Source: Adiantum capillus-veneris (taxonomy: Eukaryota; Streptophyta; Polypodiopsida; Polypodiales; Pteridaceae). From it: a stretch of 64,000 bases of DNA. The notes beneath the pieces were generated by a model that was not told the origin of the DNA, searched no databases, and saw only the letters and a list, made by a program, of their open reading frames with translations. Position 1 is the first letter of the stretch, and each line of letters begins with the position of its first letter. The translations under genes and the position numbers were made by a program. Positions 10,905 through 21,949 of the stretch are shown piece by piece. Where the stretch lies: NCBI GenBank assembly GCA_014529385.2, contig CM043962.1, positions 87,649,680-87,713,679 on the forward strand. The letters are read 5' to 3'.

Positions 10905-11520
10905 ATGGATCCATCAAAGTTGGAGGTAATAAAAGCATGGCCTAATCCAAGGAATCTACATGAGGTAAGAAGCTTTATTGATATGTGTGCATACTATAGA
11001 CGCTTCATAGCAAAATTCTCTCAAATAGCAGGACCATTGCATGACTTAACAAAGAAGAGCGTTAAGTACTTATGGACCGCTAAGGAGAAAAATGCTTTTG
11101 ACAAACTCAAAGAGAAGCTTACCTCCCAACCAATCCTTATTCTTTCGAATCTCTCAAAGCCATTTGAGGTCCAATGTGATGCTTGTGGTGATTGCCTTGG
11201 AGCAATCTTGCTTCAAGAAGGGCATGCCATATCATATGAGAGCCGAAGGCTCAATGCTGATGAATAAGTCTTGGGCATAAACAAAAAAGAGCTTTTAGTT
11301 GTTCTACATGTCCTAGACACATGGAAGCACTATTTATTGGGGAATCCATTTATTTTGCGATCATACCACCAAAGTCTCAAGTACTTCATGACGCAAATCA
11401 AGCTTTCCGACAAACAAATGAGGTGGGTAAATTTTCTTTCGCAAATTTATTTTCATATTTCTCACATTTTTGGTAAGCACAATCGAGTGGCCGATACACT
11501 TTCACGACGACCAAAAGTTA
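10905..11520 (+). pseudogene. gypsy connection domain and RNase H
   Basis: Reads MDPSKLEVIKAWPNPRNLHE and YYRRFIAKFSQIAGPLHDLT, then RNase H with FEVQCDACGDCLGAILLQEG. A stop at 11267 interrupts the frame, which resumes at once as GINKKELLVVLHVLDTWKHY. KHNRVADTLSRRP marks the end of RNase H. An Asp-Ala-Cys replaces the usual Asp-Ala-Ser at the first catalytic site. Confidence 0.85.
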
Positions 11521-12230
11521 ATGCAGTGTCTATAGCAACTCACGATGATCTATCTTCTATGATAGATGAGTATGCTACTGACCATGACTATAAAGACATA
11601 ATGTCAGCACTTTCTTTGGGGAAGAAAGAGGAACCATTCACCTTGCAGGATGATTATCTTCTCCATGGCAATAGGCTATGTGTTACCCACTCCCTTCGTG
11701 AGAAAGTTATGGATGAATCCGATGCTCCTCCCTATGCAGAGCATAGGGGCATTCAACCTACTCTTCTAGGAGTAGAGACGTACTTCTATTGGCCTACCAT
11801 GAAAGTAGGCATACAAGAGTATGTTTCAAAATGTGTGGTATGCCAAAAAACTAAGTATGATAGAGGGAAGCAACCTGGATTACTCCAGCCATTGCCAATC
11901 CCTAATTCACCATGGGAGAGTATATCTATGGATTTTACCTTTGGACTACCCAAGTCTATCCATGAGAATACGCGAATATGGACAATAGTCGACAGGTTTA
12001 GCAAGCAAGCACACTTTATTCTTGTCAAAAAGACTATCAAGGCACACCAAATGGCAACTCTCTTCATATCACAGATTTTCAAACACCATTGATTTCCAAC
12101 ATCCATCGTGTCAGATAGAGATCCTAGATGACCAGTAATTCTAGAAAGGTCTCTTTGAAAATCTAGGTACAAGATTGAAGTTCTCTTCGGCCTATCACCC
12201 ACAAATGGATGGCCAAAGTGAGATAGCCAA
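11521..12230 (+). pseudogene. gypsy integrase, truncated
   Basis: The N-terminal zinc-binding region ends in CVVCQKTKYDRGKQPG. The core begins PWESISMDFTFGLP and IVDRFSKQAHF, which carries the first catalytic Asp. The long frame stops at 12092. Decayed homology with the second catalytic Asp (SIVSDRD) continues to about 12230 with stops. No C-terminal domain or chromodomain is seen. Confidence 0.82.
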
Positions 12231-12321
12231 TCTTACGATACTTGATCTACTAAAGGGTGTATGCAAGATAGAATGTACCCACTTCCCGCAGTACACACCC
12301 AAGCGTGACCTCCATAGTGCA

Positions 12322-12761
12322 GCTAACTCGTTGAGTTACCCTCGTGCCTAAAGCGAGAACTTGCAACGCGTGGCATACTTCTAGAACTCAATGAGTTACT
12401 AGTAAGAAGCTCCACTTAACTCGCTGAGTGACGTGGTCATGCCACAAAGGCTACATGTTATTTCCACGTACATGCACACACGGCATTGCCACATAACTAG
12501 CCGAGTAACGTGGCTATGCCAACATAGGCAAGCCACGTAACTCGACAAGTTACGTTTCAAAGCCTACTAGATTGTCACATAGGCAAGCCACGTAACTCAG
12601 CGAGTTACATGGATGCCTTCCTAGAAAAACTCTCAACAAAGACGTGAAACAAGTCAGATGTCCACGTAACTCAGTGAGTTACGTGGTCACCACGTAACTT
12701 GGCAATTTACATGGACACGTCTCCAACCGCTTGCATGCACGTGACTCAGCAAGTTACGTAG
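12322..12761. repeat. Cluster of nine imperfect palindromes, core ACGTAACTC/GAGTTACGT
   Basis: Each member has arms of up to 11 nt, consensus CCACGTAACTC and GAGTTACGTGG, around a 3-nt spacer. Approximate positions: 12324-12338, 12381-12402, 12412-12436, 12489-12513, 12533-12557, 12588-12612, 12662-12686, 12690-12714 and 12737-12761. The copy at 12662-12686 has perfect 11-nt arms. The others differ at up to four arm positions, and the first two match only in the inner part. The intervening sequence is not repeated and spacing varies. The arms contain ACGT cores as in plant bZIP sites. The cluster begins about 90 bp after the last integrase homology. Confidence 0.85.
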
Positions 12762-13340
12762 CACTTGATGAGACTTGCAAAGATGATTGAACATGGACTC
12801 ACATGCGTGCATGGACTTTTTTGACAAGAATCGTACTAAATGTCTAGCTCAGAGAACGTCTGGATCAAATCTGTATCACTCCTTGTCTTTATTGAGACTC
12901 TTTTTCCCTCTCTTTCTCTCTTTCTCTCTTTCTCCTCATACAATGTGTATAAGAGTCCCTCTACCACATGATAAATATCATATCATTTTTTGTAAAATTA
13001 TATACAAATTCATATCCAAAAATATATCTATTTCCAACCTTCGGGGGCGCTGCCCCTGAACTCCCCCGCCAAGGAAGGGCTAAATAGTTGTCAATGTCCC
13101 TCCTTGGATCCCCCTGGCGACAGAAATAAAGAGACAGCCACACACACACACACACACAGAAGGAGAGATAAAGAAAGAGAGTTTTTTTTTCTAATTTTAG
13201 TCGATGAAAATCTAGTTGTCCATATAGACGACGAGCTGGTTTTCTAAGTATACACCATTGATCTCGTTGACCATGTATGCAACAATAAAGATGATGATAT
13301 AGAAAATAATCTAATCTAGTTAACCATACCAAGAACCATT
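12762..13340. other. Non-coding, CT-rich, with GGGGC-GCT-GCCCC hairpin
   Basis: CT-rich stretch near 12890-12935, a perfect 5-bp-arm hairpin GGGGCGCTGCCCC at 13044-13056 and an (AC)n tract at about 13139-13158. No gene is recognised. Confidence 0.5.
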
Positions 13341-14020
13341 TAAAAGGGCTTGAGCAACCATATAGATGACCATACAGAGGATCATACCATCAACCATATA
13401 GATGACCATATGTATCCTTATATAGAAGATCGTAGAACTAGCCATATAGACTAGCATAGAACTGACCATATAGACCACCATATACATGTGGTCTATGGAA
13501 AAAGGATAGCACTATATTTAGATGACCATATGGATGCCAATGTAGAGGACTATATAAATTCCCATGTAGATAGTCATAGAGACAACCATATACAGTTCAA
13601 TATAGATTTTCATAGAACCATATAAAGACGGTCATATCTCAATCCATTACATAGAAAGATAGCAATGAAGATGACCCTACTGATGACATTAGCTGATCAT
13701 ATTGATGATCCACATAGACAACCAATCTTTACAAAGTTAACCATGTATATGTCCATGCAGACAATTGTATAGATGACCATAGAGACAACATTGTAGATGC
13801 ATTTGTAGAGGACCATGTAAACACCCATATAGAAACTATAAATACAAGCATGTCCTAATCCATTATAAAAGGATACCAATGTAGATGAACATATAAAGGT
13901 CCCCCACATATGTGGCAATCAATATAAGCATATAGATGAAAATATAGAAAACCATATAAATACCCATGTACATGGACAAACATCCAACAATACAAGATGA
14001 TTATATCCTAATCCATAATA
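13340..14020. repeat. Decayed CATATAGATGACC-type repeat
   Basis: Dozens of degenerate ACCATATAGATGACC-like words with variable spacing. A longer recurring segment, roughly CCTAATCCATTATAGAAGGA followed by AGCAATGTAGATGACC, appears near 13495, 13640, 13855 and 14005 (last copy partial). The last partial copy runs directly into the 180-bp satellite, so the two repeats abut. Confidence 0.65.
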
Positions 14021-14711
14021 GAAGAGCTAAAATGGGTTGTATGAGCCATATGTCCCATTTTAGCACATAGTATGGCCCTTGACCACCCAAACCATATCAA
14101 ATGGTATTGTGAATTTTTAAGAGTGGGTGAATGGTGCTCACACCCATTCGTGCAAAGTCTCATGGTCATCTAATATGGTTTGGTCGGTCCCGACCCATAC
14201 TATGCGCTAAAATGGGTTATATGAGCCATATGTCCCATTTTAGCACATAGTATGGGCCTTGACTGCCCATACCATATTGGATAGCTGTGAAACTTTGTAG
14301 GGGTGGGTAAGTTGTGCTCACACCCATATGTGAAAAGTCTCATGGCCATCTAATATTGTTTGGATAGTCCCAAACCATACTATGCGCTAAAATGGGCCGT
14401 ATGGCTCATATGACACATTTTAGCACATATTATGGGCCTTGACCACCCATACCATGTTGGATGGCTATGAAAATTTGCAGGGGTGGTGAAATGATTCTCA
14501 GCACCACCCGTGAAAATTCTTGTGGCCATCCAATGTGTTTTGGGTGGTCACGAATCATACTATGTGCTCAAATGGCCATACGACTCATTTTAGGACATAG
14601 TATGGGCCTTGACCACCCATACCAATTTGGATGGCTATGCAAATTTTTAGGGGTGGGGATGAGAACCAATCCGCTATGGTATGGGCGATCAAGGCCGATA
14701 CTATGCGCTAA
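14021..14711. repeat. 180-bp palindromic satellite, left block
   Basis: About 3.8 monomers. The key words start at 14021, 14201, 14381 and 14561, which is 180 bp apart, and again at 14702. Each monomer holds a dyad with arms CATACTATGCGCTAAAATGG and CCATTTTAGCGCATAGTATG. A second dyad centre lies about 90 bp away. The block stops inside a monomer at ...CTATGCGCTAA, where the gypsy fragment begins. Confidence 0.93.
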
Positions 14712-14995
14712 TCGAACGGCATACTGCGATAAGCAAAGCAACCCCATGGAGATATGAATGTAGTCTTTAGCTGGTCTTCAAGGGAAATCCCTATCTTAAA
14801 GTACCCCAAAAAGCCATCCATAATCGAGTATCTCTCATGCCCAGCCACCTGGTGTAGGATTTCATCTTGAAACGGCAAGAGATAGTGATTCCTCTTGGTT
14901 GTGGCATTCAGTGGCTTGTAGTCAACACATACTCTCCATTTCCCATTCTTCTTAGGGGTTATGACCACTGGTGAGACCCACTCTGACTCTTTCAC
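14708..14995 (-). pseudogene. gypsy reverse transcriptase, N-terminal third
   Basis: Contains SEWVSPVVITPKKNGKWRVC, VDYKPLNATTKRNHYLLPF, YSIMDGFLGYFKIGI and CFAYRSMPF, covering the first reverse transcriptase motifs through the first catalytic Asp region. Ile-Met-Asp replaces the usual Arg-Ile/Leu-Asp. The frame ends at the junction with satellite, so the catalytic YVDD/FVDD region is missing. Confidence 0.85.
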
Positions 14996-15896
14996 AGGGA
15001 ATATGATACCAGCATCTAGTAATTTACTGATCTCTTTCCAAAGGGCCTCCTTTTGAATTTCTCCTAGTCTTCTCGGCTTCTATGCTTTAGGCTTATGTCC
15101 CTCCTTAAGAACAATCTTGTGCTCCACCACCTTTGCACCTCGCAAATGCTTGTAGTCCGTCGCAAATAGATTGGGATAGGACTCACAGAGTTGAACAATC
15201 TTTCCAAAGGGCCTCCTTTTGAATTTCTCCTAGTCTTCTCGGCTTCTATGCTTTAGGCTTATGTCCCTCCTTGAATTTCTCCTAGTCTTCTCGGCTTCTA
15301 TGCTTTAGGCTTATGTCCCTCCTTAAGAACAATCTTGTGCTCCACCACCTTTGCACCTCGCAAATGCTTGTAGTCCGTCGCAAATAGATTGGGATAGGAC
15401 TCACAGAGTTGAACATAACCTTCTTTTTTACCCTTGGTTAAATCTTCACTCAACATACTTGAAACCTCCTCTATGCTTAAACCATGAGCTTGAGGCTACA
15501 TACCTTCTTCTTTAGGTGGGGAGTCCTCTATGGTGACCCCGAATAAGTCCGCATCTATCTTCAACATGTCATCCTCGCTCTTTTCTTCCCCTGTGCTAGT
15601 AGAGCCTTCATCATAGCCCATTTCTGTCTCGTACTCGTAGCTCGTCGTGTCGCCCTCATCTTTAACTACCATAGGATGAGAACTGCTCTCCTTGGTCTTC
15701 AAATCAAGCACAACCTGCCTTCCCCTTTCTTTGTTAGGCAAGGTAAACACTTTGCTCTCCCAATCCTGCTTTGCCCCTATCGCCAGAAGCCATGGCCTAC
15801 CCAAAATGATTGGGTAAGCATTATCCCCTGCTTTCATCACGAAAAAGTTTATCAGGCACTCTATGCCCATCACTTTGACCTTCACATCCTGCGCCA
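14712..15896 (-). mobile_element. Ty3/gypsy fragment inside the satellite
   Basis: Minus-strand protease and partial reverse transcriptase of a gypsy element distinct from the one at 9-12 kb. It is cut at the left within the reverse transcriptase (SMPF..., just before the usual Gly) against satellite, and at the right by the LTR of a small element. The linker between the two domains carries local duplications. Confidence 0.85.
15035..15415. repeat. Local tandem duplications in the gypsy linker
   Basis: A 166-bp segment starting at 15035 is repeated from 15201. Within the second copy a 52-bp block (15221-15272, beginning GAATTTCTCCTAGTC) is repeated again immediately from 15273. The 52-bp block is therefore present three times and the rest twice. 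Copies are almost identical, so the duplications look recent. Confidence 0.92.

Positions 15897-15897
<1 letters not shown>
15496..15897 (-). pseudogene. gypsy protease-type domain fragment
   Basis: Frame of 133 codons with MKAGDNAYPIILGRPWLLAI, the typical ILGRPWL end of a gypsy retropepsin domain, followed by an acidic linker. The catalytic Asp-Ser/Thr-Gly would lie upstream, beyond 15897, and is lost. The apparent Met start coincides with the LTR boundary of the next element and is not a real start. Confidence 0.7.
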
Positions 15898-16258
<361 letters not shown>

Positions 16259-17338
16259 ATCCCCCCTCAAGCCTGAACTAGACAGACCACTCTCATGATA
16301 CCTCGAGTTTTTGGTATACTCAGCAACCGTGAGTTGTAGGTTCTCTCACAACTAAGGATTTTTGGTGTATCCATAACCTGGTGCTAGATTAGTAACCCCC
16401 CCTTGAACAGATAGGGTGTAGGTGAAAAAAGGTTACCACTACCAAACCTTGGGTTTCAGGTGTACCTAGTAACCTCATGTGAAGTGATAAGAACAGGCTG
16501 AGAACTGACAAAATGGGAGATCTTACCATTTATGGATGGCAGTGTCTATATCCCGTACAAATTTTTTGATATGATGATAACTGACAAGCATGACAATAAC
16601 TGACAATGTAAAAGAAAAAGCTTTGACTGGAAAGTTTATGACAAAACAAGAGTATAACACTGAATTGGTAAACTAAGTTGTGAAAACTTGTACTACAACC
16701 TTGAAGCAGATTCCATGTGTTGCATTTGTTGATATGCCAAGTGCTTTGAAGAAAATTGTCATGGTCTGCATCACTTGCCGCATTACTAGCTGTATCCGAA
16801 CCACTAAACTGGTATACTTGGCATACGCGTTCGAGAGAGGTGCTGCATGTAAATTAAGATGCTGAAATGTTGTAGGAAAGTGCATACTGGCTTGCCTTGC
16901 CATATGATGGCCGTTCAAAATGCTCGATGCACAGAACTCCTTTTGCCGATAGCCTCTCTCTTTTGACCGATATGCCGGATTGCGGCTGCGGGGTGTGAAT
17001 CAACACACTATGTGTGAATACCCGCTTGGATAGAAAGTTCAAGACCAAAATTGGGTGGCCCTTTGTTTTTAGTGTGAAAATCACAATAAAACATAACAAA
17101 AAAAAGCGAGTTATCTGCAGTAGCCGAAACATGCGATGGCGAGCAAGGCAGGTTTACTCACAGCGGGATGAGGAGGCCGAACCAGGGCTTGCTCATGTGT
17201 CAAGAATTCACCACAGGGCCAGGGCAAAATTGTTGATGGTGTTTGCTTTCGATTTGCTGCAGGTCAAAACGTTCCCACAGGCGGCCGTACCCGCGCCGTG
17301 TCGCTTCAAGCCAAGACTCACCGAGCTCTGATACCATC
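16259..17338 (-). other. Internal region of the small LTR element
   Basis: No open frame resembles a retrotransposon protein. Only the primer-binding site and polypurine tract at the two ends are recognisable, so the element would need enzymes from another copia-type element to move. Confidence 0.7.
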
Positions 17339-17590
17339 TGTTGGGGTTGGAGCTAGGGAGGATGCCACCTGAGGGCCATGGCGAGGAGCTGTGTGATGTT
17401 GCAAAGGACGAGAGATGGAGAGAGAGAGAGATTCGACACAGTAGTAAAAAACAAATCACACACTATATTTTGATTGAGAGATTACAATGTATATAAAGCC
17501 ACAAAAAGGCCATGCAAACTTAACCTTAATTGAATCTCTATTACATGCCTATAAGAGGCTTTTCCCATGGGCTGACCGACAAGGGAAACA
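17339..17590 (-). repeat. 5' LTR of the small element
   Basis: About 252 bp with seven GA units at 17418-17431. Its right end appears shortened: after AAGGG the other LTR has CTTGAACCCAACA, while here only AAACA remains before satellite resumes. Confidence 0.8.
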
Positions 17591-18049
17591 CAGCCATCAG
17601 CTATCGTATGGGCAATCAAGGCCGATACTATGCGCTAAAATGGGTTGTATGAGCCAAACGGCCCATTTTAGCACATAGTGTGGATCGGGACCGCTCAAAC
17701 CATATCGGATGGTTGTAAGACTTTGCAAGGGTGGAAATGAGTCCCATTCTTCCACTTGAACAAAGTTGCACATCCATCCAAACTGGTATGGGCGGTCAAG
17801 GCCCATACTATGCGCTAAAATGGGCACATTTTAGTGCATAGTATGGGACAAGACTGCCCAAACCATATTGGATGGACATGAAAAATTGTACAGATGAAGT
17901 GAGCACTATTATCTCACCCGTGAAAAGTTGCACATTCATCCGATATGGTATGGGCGGTCAAGTCCCATACTATGCGCTAAAATGGGTTGTATGAGCCATA
18001 TATCCCATTTTAGCACATTAGCACATAGTATGGGCCTTAACTGCCCTAT

Positions 18050-21000
18050 CTTACCGTATGGTTGTGTAACATTTTAGGGATGAACTAATGGTTCTCACCC
18101 CCACGTGTGAAATGTCTTGTGGCTGGTTTGGGCGGTCGTGAACCATATTATGTGCTAAAATGGACCGTATGTCTCATACAACCCATTTTAGCACATATTA
18201 TGGGCTTTGATCGCCCATACCATATTAGATGGCTATGAAAAACTTTAGGGATGGGAGAATAGTGCTCACCCCCACCCGTGCAAAGTCTTGTGGCAATCCA
18301 ATATGGTTTGGGTGGTCTCGAACTATATTGTGCGCAACAATGAATCGTATGGCCATACGGTCCATTTTAGCGTATAGTATATGGGCTTTGACCGCCCAAA
18401 CCATATCGAATAGCTATGATACTTTGCACAAGTGAGGAAATAGTACTCAAACCTACCCATGCAAATTCTTATGGCCATCCAATATGGTTTGAGAGGTCTC
18501 GACCCATACTATGTGCTAAAATTTGTTGTATGAGCCATATGTCTCATTTTAGCACATAGTATGGGCCTTGACTGCCCATACCATATCAGATAGCTGGAAA
18601 TAAGTTTACTCTCTCCCACTCGTGCAAAGTCTTGTGGCCATTCAATATAGTTTGGGCAATCCCGACCCATACTATGCGCTAAAATGGGCCATATGGCTCA
18701 TACGTCCCATTTTAACGCATAATATGGGCCTTGACCACCCATACCATATTGGATGGTTGTGTAACATTGAAGGGGTGAATTAATGGTGATCACCCCCATC
18801 CTGCAAAGTCTTGTAGCCATCCGATATGTTTTGGACGGTCCCTAATCATATTATGTGCTAAAATGGATCATATGTCTCATACGACCCATTTTAGCACATA
18901 TTATGGGTCCTAATATCCCATACCATATTGAATGGCTATGAAAATTTGAAGGGATGGAAGAATAGTACTCATAATCACCCATACAAAGTCTTGTGGCCAT
19001 CCAATATGGTTCTCATGGTCTCAAACCATTCTATGTGCTAGAATGGATCTTATGGCTCATACGGTCCATTTTAGCGTATAGTATGGGCTTTGACCACACA
19101 AACCATATTAAATAGCTATGAGACTTTGTACGAGTGAGGAAATAGTACTCAACCCCATCCATGAAAAGTCTTATGGCCATACAATATGGTTTGAGAGATC
19201 TCGATCCATACTATGTGCTAAAAAAATTTGTATGAGCCATATGTCTCATTTTAGCACATAGTATGGGCCTTCACTGCCTATACCATATCGGATGGTTGGA
19301 AAAATCTGGAGGGGTGAAAAAATTATACTCTCCCCCATTTGTGCATACGTCCCATTTTAACGCATAATATGGGGCCTTGACTGCCCATACCATATTGGAT
19401 GGTTGTGTAGCATTGAAGTGGTGAATTAATGGTGATCACCTCCATCCCTGCAAAGCGTTGTGGCCATCGGATATGTTTTGGGCAATCGGTAACCATACTA
19501 TGTGCTAAAATGGACCGTATGTCTCATACGGCCCATTTTAGCACATATTGTGGGCGTTGATCGCCCATACCATATCGTATGGCTATGAAACTTTGTAGGG
19601 ATGGAAGAATAGACTCCCACCCATGCAAAGTATTTTTCCAATCCAATATTTGGGTGGTCTCCAACCATACTATGTGCAAGAATGGGTCGTATGGCTCATA
19701 TGGTCCATTTTAGCGCATAGGATGGTCTTTGACCACCCAAAACATATTGAATAGCTGTGAGACTTTACATAAGTGAGAAAATAGTAATGAACCCTACCCA
19801 TGCAATGTCTTATGGCAATCCAATATGGTTTGAAAGTCTCAATCCATATTATGTGCTAAAATTTGTTGTTTGATCCATTTGTCCCATTTTAGCACATATA
19901 GTATGGGCTTTGACTGCCCATACCATATAAGATGGCTGGGAAACTTTGGTGGAAAAATTATACTCTACCCCACTTGTACAAGTTCTTCTGGTCATCCAGT
20001 ATAGTTTGGGCAATCCCAACCTATATTATGCGCTAAAACGGGTCGTATGGCTCATGCGTCCCATTTTAGCGCATAATATGGGCCTTGACCGTCCATACCA
20101 TATCGGATGGTTGTGTAACATTGAAGGGGTGAATTAATGGTGATCACCTCCATCTTTGAAGAGTCTTGCGGCTATTGTATATGTTTTGGGTTGTCCCTGA
20201 CCATATGTCTCATACGACCCATTTTAGTACAAATTATGGGTCCTAATCGTCCATAACATCGGATGGCTATGAAACTTTGCAAGAATGGAAGAATAGTGCT
20301 CATACCCACCAGTACAAAGTCTTATGGCTATCCAATATGGTTTTGGTGATCTCAAACTATACTATGCACTAGAATGGATCGTATGGCTCATAATGTCCAT
20401 TTTAGCGCATAGTATGGGCTTTGACCATGCAAACCATATCGAATAGCTATGAGACTTTGCACAAGTGAGAAAATAGTACTCAACCCCATCCATGAAAATT
20501 CCTAGTCATCCAATATGGTTTGAGAGGTCTCGAACCATACTATGTGCTAAAATTTGTTGTATGAGCCATATGTCTCATATTAGCACATAATATGGGCCTT
20601 GACTGCCCATACAATATCGAATGGCTAGGAAAATTTATAGGGGTGGAAAAATTATACTCTCCCCACTCTTATAAAGTCTTGTGGCCATCCAATATAGTTT
20701 GGGCAATCCGGACCCATACTATATGCTAAAATGGGTCGTATGGCTCATATATCCCATTTTAGCGCATAATATGGGCATTGACTGCCCATACCATATCAGA
20801 TGGTTGTGTAACATTGTAGGAGTGAAGTAATGGTGATCACCACTATCCCTAAAAAGTCTTGTGGCCATCCGATATGTTTTGGATGGCCCGTAACCATACT
20901 ATGTGCTAAAATGGACTGTATGTCTCATATGACCCATTTTAGCACATATTATGGGCCTTGATCGCCCATACTATATTATATGGCTGTGAAACATTGTAGG

Positions 21001-21805
21001 AATGGGAGAATAGTACTCACCCCCACCCATGCAAAGTCTTGTGTCAATCCAATATGGTTTGGGTGGTCTCGAACCATACTATGCGGAAGAATGGGTCGTA
21101 TGGCTCATACGGTCTATTTTAGCGCATAGTATGGATTTTGACCACCCAAACCATATCGAATAGTTATGAGACTTTGCATGAGTGAGGAAATAGTGCTCAA
21201 ACCTGCCCATGCAAAGTCTTATGGCCATCCAATATGGTTTGAAAAGTCTCGACCCATACTATATGCTAAAATTTGTTGCATGAGCCATATGTCTCATTTT
21301 AGCACATAGTATGGGCCTTGACTGCCCATACCATATCGAATGGTTGGGAAAATTTTCAAGCATGGAAAAATTATACTCTCTCCCACTTGTGCAAAGTCTT
21401 GTGGCCATCCAATATAGTTTGGACAATCCCAACCCATACTATACGCTAAACTGGGTCGTATGGCTCATATGTCCCATTTTAGTGCATATTATGGGCCTTG
21501 ACCACCCATACCATATTGGATGGTTGTGTAACATTGCAAGGGTCAAGTACTGGTGATCCACTCCATCTGTGCAAATTCTTGTGGCCATCCGATATGTTTT
21601 GGGCATTCCCTAACCATACTATGTGCTAAAATGGACCGTATGTTTCATATGGCCCATTTTAGCACATATTATGGGTCTTAATCGCCCATACCATATCGGA
21701 TGGCTATGAAACTTTGCAAGGATAGAAGAATAGTTCTCATTCCCACCCATACAAAGTCTTGTGGCCATCCAATATGGTTTCTATGGTCTCAAACCATACT
21801 ATGTG
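18050..21805. repeat. Higher-order repeat: tetramer of 180-bp monomers
   Basis: Four monomer types follow in fixed order, told apart near the second dyad centre. A has GTGTAACATT...TGGTGATCACC, B has GGAAGAATAGT, C has GAGTGAGGAAATAGTACTCAA and D has GGAAAAATTATACTCTC. The A marker occurs at 18064, 18759, 19405, 20113, 20806 and 21526. The higher-order unit is thus roughly 645-720 bp, and about five and a quarter copies are present. One D monomer near 19350 has lost about half its length. Confidence 0.82.
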
Positions 21806-21949
21806 TAGGGTTTAGGGTTCAGGCTCTTCAGGGTTTAGGGTTTAGAATTTAGGGTTTAGGGATAAGGATTTAGGTTCAAAGTTCAAGGTTAAAGGTATTG
21901 GGTTTATGGTTTAGGGATCACGGTTCCGGGTTCATGGCTTAGGGTTTAC
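21806..21949 (+). repeat. Degenerate telomere-like TTTAGGG block
   Basis: About 145 bp of TTTAGGG and close variants (GGGTTTAGGGTTCAGG and so on), the plant telomere repeat. It replaces the hairpin tip of one monomer: satellite reads ...CATACTATGTG before it and GCATAATATGG after it. Confidence 0.9.

Larger units (their letters stand above)
9298..12230 (+). mobile_element. Ty3/gypsy retrotransposon, frameshifted, no LTRs found
   Basis: Gag zinc knuckle, protease, reverse transcriptase, RNase H and integrase follow one another on the plus strand in gypsy order (integrase last), spread over at least six frames. Homology fades at about 12230 inside the integrase core. The sequence downstream is a cluster of short palindromes instead of an integrase C-terminus. 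I could not find LTRs. Much more of this copy is readable than of the gypsy debris at 1.9-3.5 kb. Confidence 0.9.

Noticed and set aside
12662-12686. Perfect dyad as a bacterial-type terminator
   Set aside because: There is no following T-run, the setting is eukaryotic, and it belongs to a cluster of similar dyads.
12322-12761. CRISPR-like array of palindromic repeats
   Set aside because: The repeats are degenerate, unevenly spaced and lie in plant nuclear DNA, and spacers are not uniform in length. No cas genes are present.
21311-21556. Open frames within the satellite with recurring peptides such as MGLDCPYH and ILAHSMGLDRPYQ
   Set aside because: The peptides recur because the DNA monomer recurs. 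Frames stop randomly and appear on both strands because the unit is palindromic.
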